A stretch of DNA of 6,256 nucleotides from Conexibacteraceae bacterium (GTDB lineage Bacteria; Actinomycetota; Thermoleophilia; Solirubrobacterales; Solirubrobacteraceae): the NCBI GenBank assembly GCA_009785395.1, contig WQWK01000124.1, forward strand, positions 1 through 6,256. Reading direction: 5' to 3'. The notes under the pieces were generated by a model that had not been told where the DNA came from, searched no databases, and saw only the letters and a program-made list of their open reading frames with translations. This document shows positions 1 to 5,447 of the stretch, in pieces (the first letter of the stretch is position 1; each line of letters begins with the position of its first letter). The position numbers and the translations under genes are program-made.

Positions 1-215
1 CGCGAGCCCACCCCGAGCAAAGCGAGTGGGTGAAGCGAAGCAGGCCACACGACAATCACAAGCCTCTCGAACGGCTACTCACCCGCCGCGAGTAGCGCTG
101 GCACCGAGCGTGCCGAGACGGCCCCCGAGCGAAGCGAGCGGGGCCACTGTCGAGGCACGCCAATGAGGCGAGACAAGAGCCAGGTCGGTGTGAGGGTGCG
201 CGCGCTAGCGCGCGA
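1..215. repeat. Hairpin-rich non-coding stretch upstream of the origin
   Basis: No convincing gene is present here; one frame is open from the left edge to about 165, but it encodes a low-complexity peptide resembling no family. The stretch instead carries closely spaced inverted repeats: CCCAC/GTGGG at 7-11/26-30, GCTACTC/GAGTAGC at 74-80/90-96, GGCAC/GTGCC at 100-104/110-114, GGCCCC/GGGGCC at 120-125/140-145, CGCC/GGCG at 158-161/167-170, and a perfect 16-bp palindrome at 199-214. The heptamer GCGAAGC, known to form an unusually stable DNA mini-hairpin, occurs at 35-41 and 129-135, with a variant GCAAAGC at 17-23. Such clusters fit terminators of an upstream gene, a single-strand initiation site or an oriT. 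The sequence does not decide between these. Confidence 0.55.
199..214. repeat. Perfect 16-bp palindrome CGCGCGCTAGCGCGCG
   Basis: The 16 bases are exactly self-complementary around the central TA at 206/207. With no loop, the site is better suited to binding a dimeric protein than to forming an RNA hairpin, although cruciform extrusion is possible. A related but imperfect GC-rich palindrome with the same CTAGCGCG core occurs at the far end of the window (6181-6200). Confidence 0.6.
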
Positions 216-230
216 CTCTTCTCTCAGACG

Positions 231-268
231 TTAAGCCTTAAACCAGACACTACAAACGACTTTAAGGC
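231..268. other. Candidate AT-rich unwinding element of the replication origin
   Basis: This is the most AT-rich stretch of the non-coding left end. It contains the palindrome TTAAG-C-CTTAA (231-241) and a perfect 8-bp inverted repeat GCCTTAAA/TTTAAGGC (235-242 and 261-268) around an 18-base centre. Iteron origins normally carry an AT-rich region beside the initiator binding sites where the strands first melt. Its position 65 bases before the first iteron fits that role. The assignment rests on position and composition; I see no clear DnaA box nearby. Confidence 0.4.
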
Positions 269-332
269 CCCCGGCTTGGCGCCGAAAACGCCTACCAGTA
301 TTGAGGATTCGCGAGCCTCGATCAGGGCTAAG

Positions 333-431
333 TGTGTCCGTACCCACCCCATGAATGTGTCCGTACCCACCCCAGGGCGCACTCGAAGTGTGTCCGTACC
401 CACCCCATCGGATGTGTCCGTACCCACCCCA
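333..431. repeat. Four 19-bp iterons (replication origin)
   Basis: The sequence TGTGTCCGTACCCACCCCA occurs four times with no mismatch, in the same orientation, at 333-351, 356-374, 389-407 and 413-431. Start-to-start distances are 23, 33 and 24 bases, close to two, three and two turns of the DNA helix, so all copies lie on nearly the same face. Identical, phased direct repeats immediately upstream of a RepA-type initiator gene are the hallmark of an iteron-controlled plasmid origin, where initiator monomers bind and open the DNA. Minus-strand reading frames through here merely translate the repeat into a recurring GWVRTH peptide. They are not genes. Confidence 0.88.
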
Positions 432-441
432 TGACGTTCGA

Positions 442-480
442 TTGAGCGCGTCGGCAGGCCTCCCGTCTATCCGACGCGCT
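442..480 (+). promoter_or_regulatory. Probable rep promoter overlapped by a 10-bp inverted repeat
   Basis: The perfect inverted repeat AGCGCGTCGG/CCGACGCGCT lies at 445-454 and 471-480, with 16 bases between the arms. A plausible promoter overlaps it: TTGAGC (442-447) and TCTATC (466-471) with an 18-base spacer, giving a predicted transcript start near 478. The first arm therefore covers the -35 side and the second covers the start site. In many iteron plasmids, dimers of the initiator bind an inverted repeat in their own promoter and shut it off. That role is inferred here, because the arms do not resemble the iteron sequence. The second arm also includes the first base of the TTG start codon. 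Confidence 0.5.
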
Positions 481-1385
481 TGACATGGTTCGACCCCGTG
501 GCCCTGGAAAGCCAGTCAGCGCCGCTGCGAGGCCTCCGGCCGGACCCGGCGCTGACGCTCGCTCCCCTCCCTCGCCGCCAGGCGTCACTCGAGACGAACC
601 TCTGCCGCAAGGGCGTCTGGCACGTCGGTCCTCTGCAGCTGGCGCTGCCGATCGACAGCTCGGACACGCTCGGTCTCCTCCGGGTCGCAGGCCCCCCGTT
701 GACGCTCTTCGACCTCGACACGTTTGCATGGCTCACTGAGCGGTGGCGCGAAGGTGACCGGGACCCCAAGGGACGAGTCCGCTTCACGCTTTACGAGCTC
801 GGTAAGGATCTCCACAACCGAGTGCCCTCTGGTCGGGATCGACAGGAAATCCGGGCCAGTCTCGGGCGCCTGCACGAAGCGGATTTCGAGCTGGAGGGCT
901 ACGACCCGCGGGCAGCCGCGGTCGGGCAGCTTGAGAATCCGACCGGCGTCGGCGGCCGTATTCGGTTGCTCGGCTCGATGTTTTGGGCCGGGGCCCAGAG
1001 CCGGGATCCACACATCGCAGGGCTCGACTGGTGGATCGTTGAGCAGCTCGAGGCCGGTTATCTGACCTACCTCGACTGGCGGGTCTTGCGCTCGCTCGAG
1101 GGCCTCGCGAAGCGGCTGTGGGTATATCTGGAGTCGCAGACCTTCAAGCGCTCTGAGATCGGCGAGGGCGCTGTCGCGTTGCAGCTGGCGCCGCCGATGT
1201 GGCAGGCGCTCGGCGTCACCACTAAGCACGCGCCCCACGCCCGCCGGCTGCTGCTGCGCGCCGGCGAGCGCATCTCGGCCGCGGACAAGTCGTTCGTGGG
1301 TTGGGAGCTGCGCAAGCCGCGGCGCCGCGGTGGAACCTGGGCGCTCGTAGCGCGCCGACGGTTGACCGCGCGTCGGTTGTCATAG
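480..1385 (+). CDS. repA: RepA-type plasmid replication initiator
   Basis: This protein should bind the iterons just upstream and start replication of the replicon. Its 301 residues fit the two-winged-helix architecture of plasmid initiators of the RepA/RPA kind. A first domain at about residues 75-141 carries the family-like run FTLYELGKDL followed by a helix ending in SLGRLHEADFELEGYD. A second at about 195-275 begins YLTYLDWRVLRSLEGLAKRLWVYLE and ends in a basic helix (ARRLLLRAGERISAADKSF). The C terminus (279-300) is arginine-rich. The start is uncertain: TTG at 480 has no Shine-Dalgarno sequence, an in-frame GTG lies at 498, and the frame is open back only to a stop at 432. A promoter placed right before 480 suggests a leaderless or nearly leaderless message. 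Family assignment is by recognised sequence pattern plus the iterons, and I consider it strong. Confidence 0.85.
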   Translation: MTWFDPVALESQSAPLRGLRPDPALTLAPLPRRQASLETNLCRKGVWHVGPLQLALPIDSSDTLGLLRVAGPPLTLFDLDTFAWLTERWREGDRDPKGRVRFTLYELGKDLHNRVPSGRDRQEIRASLGRLHEADFELEGYDPRAAAVGQLENPTGVGGRIRLLGSMFWAGAQSRDPHIAGLDWWIVEQLEAGYLTYLDWRVLRSLEGLAKRLWVYLESQTFKRSEIGEGAVALQLAPPMWQALGVTTKHAPHARRLLLRAGERISAADKSFVGWELRKPRRRGGTWALVARRRLTARRLS

Positions 1386-1418
1386 CGCGCTTCCGCTACT
1401 TGCGGCACCCCTTGTGGA

Positions 1419-1450
1419 GCGCCCCTGGCAGGGGCGCCGGGCAGGGGCGC
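1419..1450. repeat. Intercistronic GC hairpin with an extra half copy
   Basis: GCGCCCCT/AGGGGCGC forms an 8-bp stem around the three-base loop GGC (1419-1437). The right part, GGCAGGGGCGC (1427-1437), is repeated exactly at 1440-1450, 13 bases further on. No T-run follows, so a classical intrinsic terminator is not evident. The hairpin could weaken read-through from repA or stabilise its mRNA. It belongs to a small family of CCCCT-NNN-AGGGG palindromes also found at 1552-1564 and 2038-2100. Confidence 0.6.
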
Positions 1451-1463
1451 AGAATAAGAACGT

Positions 1464-2009
1464 ATGACCAACCTTGGCATCACCACCCCCGATGAGGGCG
1501 CGCCAGCGGGCGCAGAGCGCGCCGACGGACTGACCGACACCCCCGAGGACACCCCTGGCGGGGGCCCCTCCCGCATGACGCTGACAGAGGCTGCGGAGGC
1601 GACCGGCCTGCCGAGGCGAAACCTCGAGAGCAGGATCGAGCGTGGCCAGCTGCGCGCGGTGCGGGCGGAGCGCAACGGAAAGCCTGTGCGGCTTGTGCCC
1701 GTTTCCGAGCTCGAGCGCCTCGGCCTGCTGACCGCCGACGGCGAACCGGGCCCGAGCACGCCCCAGGTGGTCGAAGCGCAGGGCCGGGAGCTGATCGTTT
1801 GGCGCCAGGTCGCCGAACAGGAGAAGGCTCGTGCTGACGATGAGCGTGCCCGCGTCGACGAACTACAGAACGAGCTGCGGCAGGCCGCTGCCGAGCTCGC
1901 GGTCGAGCGCCAGACGCTGGCTCAGGAACGCGGTGAACTGTCCCGCGCCTCGGCGTGGGGGGCGCTCCGGCTGCGCCGCGAGGCAAGACAAAAGCTCGAC
2001 CAGCTCTGA
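1464..2009 (+). CDS. Small HTH protein with coiled-coil tail, possible plasmid maintenance factor
   Basis: I do not recognise a named family. The 181-residue product has three parts. Residues 1-37 are Thr/Pro/Gly/Asp-rich and probably disordered. Residues 38-90 (from MTLTEAAEATGLPRRNLES to SELERLGLL) resemble the MerR/excisionase-type winged helix-turn-helix. Residues 105-160 are a charged Glu/Ala/Arg/Gln run typical of a coiled coil, followed by a basic end. DNA binding plus a coiled coil next to rep recalls plasmid proteins such as KfrA, but this is architectural analogy, not shown homology. It lies 78 bases after repA, possibly co-transcribed. No good Shine-Dalgarno sequence precedes ATG 1464. 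ATG at 1575, the first residue of the HTH region, is preceded by a G-run at 1560-1564 and is a real alternative start that would drop the disordered leader. Palindrome copies lie on both sides of the gene and may be its targets. Confidence 0.72.
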   Translation: MTNLGITTPDEGAPAGAERADGLTDTPEDTPGGGPSRMTLTEAAEATGLPRRNLESRIERGQLRAVRAERNGKPVRLVPVSELERLGLLTADGEPGPSTPQVVEAQGRELIVWRQVAEQEKARADDERARVDELQNELRQAAAELAVERQTLAQERGELSRASAWGALRLRREARQKLDQL

Positions 2010-2036
2010 GCGTTCGCCCGCAACACCCGCGCGAAC

Positions 2037-2100
2037 GCCCCTACCAGGGGTCCTACCTGCCGGGGAGGGCCCCTACCAGGGGTGTGGGAACGCCCCTGGT
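2037..2100. repeat. Palindrome cluster between converging genes, possible bidirectional terminator
   Basis: CCCCTACCAGGGG occurs twice, identically, at 2038-2050 and 2070-2082, 32 bases apart. Each copy is a 5-bp stem with a three-base loop. A half copy CCCCTGGT at 2093-2100 can pair with ACCAGGGG at 2075-2082 to give a longer 8-bp stem with a 10-base loop. GAACGCCCCT is repeated at 2033-2042 and 2088-2097. The cluster sits where the plus-strand HTH gene and the minus-strand acetyltransferase gene converge, a natural place for transcription to stop from both sides. It lacks T-runs, so Rho-independent termination would be atypical. Protein binding is an alternative. Confidence 0.55.
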
Positions 2101-2613
2101 GGTCGAGGCCGCTGTCGAGCGTTGGAATAGGGCGCCGGATTGGCGGTGCTCGAGATCAACGGTGCCGAGGTGCTGGAAGCCATGAGAGCGGTAGTAGTCC
2201 TGGAGGCGCGTGTTGTATTTGGCGCAGTCGAGTCGAAGCCACTCGCGCCCGGCTGCCGCAACGAGCTGCGTAGCGAAGTCGAGCAGCTGGCCGCCGAGGT
2301 CTTGTCCTGCGTAGCGCCGATCGACAACGAGGCGACGGATGTAGCCGGCGTCGGCCGACGGGTCATCCCAAAACTCAGGGTCCGGACAGTAGGTAAGCGT
2401 GAAGGTGGCGATAACACCCTCGCCGCTGATCGCGACGTACACCTCGTCGCGATCAATGATCTGCTCGATCGACCCGCGCGAGAAGCGTTGTATCCATTGA
2501 TCGGTGATGCCTTGCGCGATCAGCCAGTCGTAGGCATCGTGAAGCAGCTCGACGACCGCGTCGAGGTCCTCGACCGTGGCTTTGCGGATGTGAAGTTCAG
2601 TAGCCGTTGGCAC
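2053..2613 (-). CDS. GNAT-family N-acetyltransferase
   Basis: The 186-residue product should transfer an acetyl group from acetyl-CoA to an amine on an unknown substrate. The fold is recognisable throughout: LHIRKATVEDLDAVVELL at 7-24 opens the domain, YIRRLVVDRRYAGQDLGGQLLDFA at 91-114 is strand 4 plus the CoA pyrophosphate-binding loop, and WLRLDCAKYNTRLQDYYRSHGF at 125-146 is motif B with the YY-x3-GF ending. The loop reads AGQDLG where the classic motif has R/Q-x-x-G-x-G, so two usual positions differ. Start is GTG 2613, with GAGGAG six bases upstream. It begins 17 bases after gntR ends and is probably its operon partner. The last 15 or so residues (TTRGVPTPLVGALPGR) are encoded by the palindrome cluster and look like a read-out of repeat DNA, not part of the fold. 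Resistance, modification or cargo roles are all possible. Confidence 0.85.
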   Translation of the reverse strand: MPTATELHIRKATVEDLDAVVELLHDAYDWLIAQGITDQWIQRFSRGSIEQIIDRDEVYVAISGEGVIATFTLTYCPDPEFWDDPSADAGYIRRLVVDRRYAGQDLGGQLLDFATQLVAAAGREWLRLDCAKYNTRLQDYYRSHGFQHLGTVDLEHRQSGALFQRSTAASTTRGVPTPLVGALPGR

Positions 2614-2630
2614 AAAGGACTCCTCGCCGC

Positions 2631-3404
2631 TCAGTCGCCAGCGACGTCGTAGACGACGGTGTAGCGGTCGCCGGGCAGAACGGTTATGAAGAGCCGGACG
2701 GGGACGTCATCCGTGTCGTAGCCGACGCGCGCCAGGGAGGCGACAGGCGTGCCGGGCCCGATGCGTAGCTTCCGGGCTTCGTCGGCGGTCGGCATTCGAG
2801 TGGTGATCTCGTCGTGAAACCGGACCTGCGCATGACCGAGGTCGTCAAGGACCTTGTTGGCGCCCTGGGGAATGTCATCGGGATCGGTGATCGGGCTGTC
2901 TTTCACGAGCTCGAGCGGGAAGTAGGTGTCGGCGGTGGCGTAGGGCTCGTCGTCGACGGATTGCACGCGGCGACGCACTACTACTGAGCTGCCCTCATCG
3001 AGTTCGAGGGGCGCGGCGATGGTGGCATCAGCGCGCACGATTGCGACCTCGATATGCAGTCCGCCAACGCGGCCCTGTTCGGTGACGTCGCTCATGAAGG
3101 CGTCGCGGGTGGACCGGGCACGACGCTGGCGTGAGTCGGTCTGCGAAGCGAGAAAGCGAAGCGGCGCGTGTTCGCGTACGAACGAACCCCGGCCCTGGCT
3201 TGAGGCGATCAATCCTTCGCTGGTCAAAGCGGCGAGCGCAAGACGCACGGTGTTGCGGGATACGTCGTGCCGATCCATCAACTCCTGCTCGCTGGGTAAC
3301 CGCTCGCCAGGCGCCAATTCGCCGCGATAGATCGCCTCGCGCAACTGCTCCGCGATACGGCGATAGAGCGCTTGTCCTGGGCTCCGGCGAACAGTTGATG
3401 ACAT
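2631..3404 (-). CDS. GntR/HutC-family transcriptional repressor
   Basis: The 257-residue protein has the two domains of HutC-type GntR regulators. An N-terminal winged helix lies at about 11-79, with hallmark runs PGERLPSEQELMDRHDVSRNTVRLALAALTSEGLI cut by the recognition helix around 48-60, and GRGSFV at 71-76. A UTRA ligand-binding domain spans about 110-250, including ADTYFPLELVKDSPIT at 158-173. ATG 3404 is preferred because the frame's upstream extension (to 3452) reads through the control region and does not resemble the family. There is no Shine-Dalgarno sequence, but TACGAT at 3416-3411 is a good -10 element placing transcript start on the A of the ATG, so the message is probably leaderless. 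It is divergent from the coupling-protein operon, as KorSA/TraR repressors are from transfer genes in actinomycete elements. I infer it represses transfer and itself. The ligand is unknown. Confidence 0.9.
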   Translation of the reverse strand: MSSTVRRSPGQALYRRIAEQLREAIYRGELAPGERLPSEQELMDRHDVSRNTVRLALAALTSEGLIASSQGRGSFVREHAPLRFLASQTDSRQRRARSTRDAFMSDVTEQGRVGGLHIEVAIVRADATIAAPLELDEGSSVVVRRRVQSVDDEPYATADTYFPLELVKDSPITDPDDIPQGANKVLDDLGHAQVRFHDEITTRMPTADEARKLRIGPGTPVASLARVGYDTDDVPVRLFITVLPGDRYTVVYDVAGD

Positions 3405-3480
3405 GTCCACATCGTACCAACATGTGGGACAAGACTTGACACCGTCCGGCATAGGTGGTACCTCTTATTGGTACAAGTCC
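3401..3480. promoter_or_regulatory. Divergent control region with candidate GntR operators
   Basis: Toward gntR, TACGAT (3416-3411, minus strand) is a -10 element. Toward the transfer operon, TTGACA (3436-3441) is a perfect -35 element, but the -10 is unclear; TACCTC at 3459-3464 fits a 17-base spacer. Repeats cover both. GTACCAA (3414-3420) is mirrored by TTGGTAC (3469-3474 plus flank). TGGTAC is a direct repeat at 3456-3461 and 3469-3474, 13 bases apart. CCACAT/ATGTGG (3407-3412 and 3422-3427) is an inverted repeat centred on the gntR -10, and ACATGT is repeated at 3401-3406 and 3420-3425. These are plausible GntR sites that would repress both directions. Which one is bound cannot be decided by eye. 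Confidence 0.6.
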
Positions 3481-3521
3481 AACGAGTAGCAGAGCCCCGA
3501 GACCGACGAGAAAGCCAAGCG

Positions 3522-5447
3522 ATGAGAAGCGACGAGGAAGCCGATCGCTACGAGAGGAAGAACGACCAGACTGCGATCTTGGTGGTCCTGGGAGTGGTGG
3601 TGGCTCTCGCCGCGCTTCTGGTGCTTGCTCTGTGGGTCGCGCCGTTGTTGATCGCTTTGGTGATGACTGGTGATACCGGCCGGCTTACGGGGTTGCAGGT
3701 GTTGCACACGTTTTGGCGCGGCGGCTCGGTCCTGCACGGCGGCCACGTCGTGACGCTGCTGCTGGGCGAGCATCCCGCACTCGCGTATCCCGCAACGTTT
3801 CGCTGGCGGCTTCCGGCCGGTTCTGGTTATTGGGCGTTGTTCTGGCTGATCGCGGCGTTGCCGGCGGCTGCGGTCGTGGTGGTGTGGCACCGGATCGCGA
3901 TCGTGCGCAGCTTGCCGGTCGTGGATCGCCGCTGGTACTCGCTGCGCGGCGGGCGGCCGGGCGAGTTCGCGAGGTGGGGCACGGTCCGCTCGCTGGTCGT
4001 GCCGTGCGCCCAGGTCGGCCGGCACATTGTCGGCCGGTTCGCCGGGGCGCTGGTCGCCACCAAGCGCGGCACGCAGATCGCGGTGATCGCCGCGCCGGAC
4101 TCGGGCAAGACGCCCGGGGTCGTGATCCCGATGGTGCTGGAGCACGAGGGCCCGTGCGTGGTGTTGACGACCAAGACCGATGTGCTCAATGCGACGCTCG
4201 CCCGGCGCCGGGCGCTCGGCGAGGTGTTGGTCTGGGACCCGTTTGGCGTCCGGACCGGCGGCGAGTCCGACGGCTGGGATCCGCTTGAGGGCTGCGAGGA
4301 CTGGGAGCACGCGCTGCTGGTCGGCCAGTGGCTCGACCGGGCGCGCAGCCCCCGGCAGGGCGAGTCAGGCAACGCGAAGTACTTCTCCGACGAGGCTCAG
4401 GATTTGACCGCGCCGCTGCTGCACGCGGCCGCGTCCGACCCTCAGCGTCAGCGCACGATCGCCGATGTGCTGGAGTGGGTGCTCGAGCGCGAGCAGCAGG
4501 CCCCTGAGCTGCTGCTCAAGCGCGTCGGCGCGGCGGACGCGATCAAGCGTCTACGCAACGTCTACGCCTACAACGACCGTCAGCGCGACGGGATCCTCGG
4601 CACCGCGAAAACGCAGCTGCGCGCGTTCGGGCATCCGGCGGCCGCGAACGCGGCCGACAGGGACGGGCGGATCACAGCGGAGCGGCTTTTCTCCGGCAAC
4701 AACACGTTGTACATCGTCGCCGGGCTGGAGCAGCAGGTGATGCTCGCGCCGCTGATCGTGACGTTGCTCAGCTCTCTGGTTCACGTCGCGCAGCAGCGGG
4801 AGATGCGCACCGGCCAAGGCCTCGGGCCGCCGTGCCTGATGGCGTGCGACGAGATCGCCAACACGGCCCCGTTTGGCGATCTGCCGAAGGTCCTGTCGAC
4901 CTCCCGGTCGGCCGGGGTGCAGTGGCTCACGATCTGGCAGTCGCTCTCGCAGATCGTGGACCGCTATGGGCACGACGCCGCCGATGAGATTCTCGGCGTC
5001 TCGACGGTGCGGCTGTTCCTCGGGGCGATCGCCGACCCGCGCACCCGCGACTATCTGCGCCAGGCGCTCGGCCAGCACCAGCTGATCGAGGGCGAGCACG
5101 TCCCTCACCGCCAGACCCGCGATGTTCTGACCGCCCAGGCGATGCATCAACAGGGCGACGATCGCGGCGTGCTGCTGCACAAGGGCGTCCCGCCGGCGGT
5201 GATTCGTCAGCGCCGCTGGTACGCCGACCCGGCGCTCAAACGTCTCGCGGCCGGTAAGGAACTCCGGGTCCGCGCGGCCCAGCTCGCGCTGACCGCCGGC
5301 GCCCGCCGGGCGGCCGGGCAGATCGCGGGTCAGATCCAGGCTGTGCGTGAGCGCCCGGCGCTGCCGGAGCGCACCGCCGACGTCGTCGACGTCACCACCA
5401 ACAAGGTCACTTCTGCTGACAGTGGCAGGGAGGAGAAGGCAGCATGA
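3522..5447 (+). CDS. VirD4/TraG-type conjugative coupling ATPase
   Basis: Type IV coupling proteins are inner-membrane hexameric ATPases that bring relaxase-bound DNA to the conjugation channel. This 641-residue protein has the expected build. A hydrophobic run lies at 18-48 and a second membrane segment at about 103-123. The cytoplasmic ATPase follows, with P-loop AAPDSGKT at 190-197, Walker B CLMACDE at 438-444, and the family-typical stretch DEIANTAPFGDLPKVLSTSR running into GVQWLTIWQSLSQIVDRYG up to residue 483. The C-terminal ~60 residues are basic and alanine-rich. ATG 3522 is preferred: GAGAAAG lies seven bases upstream, while an in-frame TTG at 3468 falls inside the operator region. 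The first P-loop glycine is alanine. The stop overlaps the next gene's start. No relaxase or secretion gene is visible, so function as a working transfer system depends on DNA outside the window. Confidence 0.9.
   Translation: MRSDEEADRYERKNDQTAILVVLGVVVALAALLVLALWVAPLLIALVMTGDTGRLTGLQVLHTFWRGGSVLHGGHVVTLLLGEHPALAYPATFRWRLPAGSGYWALFWLIAALPAAAVVVVWHRIAIVRSLPVVDRRWYSLRGGRPGEFARWGTVRSLVVPCAQVGRHIVGRFAGALVATKRGTQIAVIAAPDSGKTPGVVIPMVLEHEGPCVVLTTKTDVLNATLARRRALGEVLVWDPFGVRTGGESDGWDPLEGCEDWEHALLVGQWLDRARSPRQGESGNAKYFSDEAQDLTAPLLHAAASDPQRQRTIADVLEWVLEREQQAPELLLKRVGAADAIKRLRNVYAYNDRQRDGILGTAKTQLRAFGHPAAANAADRDGRITAERLFSGNNTLYIVAGLEQQVMLAPLIVTLLSSLVHVAQQREMRTGQGLGPPCLMACDEIANTAPFGDLPKVLSTSRSAGVQWLTIWQSLSQIVDRYGHDAADEILGVSTVRLFLGAIADPRTRDYLRQALGQHQLIEGEHVPHRQTRDVLTAQAMHQQGDDRGVLLHKGVPPAVIRQRRWYADPALKRLAAGKELRVRAAQLALTAGARRAAGQIAGQIQAVRERPALPERTADVVDVTTNKVTSADSGREEKAA

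Noticed and set aside
2..165. Open frame entering from the left edge
   Set aside because: It encodes a low-complexity Ala/Pro/Arg peptide over a series of hairpins and shows no family pattern.
333..431. CRISPR array
   Set aside because: Repeats are only 19 bases with 4-14 bases between them, far too short for spacers, and no cas gene is present. Iterons explain them.
224..729. Minus-strand frames with repeated GWVRTH or VGTDT peptides
   Set aside because: The peptide repeats are translations of the four DNA iterons, and the frames then run antisense to repA.
585..1238. Minus-strand frame of 217 codons opposite repA
   Set aside because: It is antisense to a recognisable initiator, has no family pattern, and long antisense frames are expected at this GC content.
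2140..2652. Plus-strand frame of 170 codons opposite the acetyltransferase
   Set aside because: The minus-strand frame has the GNAT fold, a GTG start and a good ribosome site. The plus frame has none.
3405..3452. Sixteen-residue N-terminal extension of the GntR protein
   Set aside because: It reads through the divergent control region and does not resemble the family. ATG 3404 fits the -10 element and domain start.
3468..3521. TTG start at 3468 for the coupling ATPase
   Set aside because: It would make the promoter/operator region coding and lacks a ribosome site. ATG 3522 has GAGAAAG seven bases upstream.
3465..4310. Minus-strand frame of 281 codons opposite the coupling ATPase
   Set aside because: It is a His/Arg/Pro-rich antisense frame; the plus strand carries the ATPase motifs. 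The same applies to 4551-5180.
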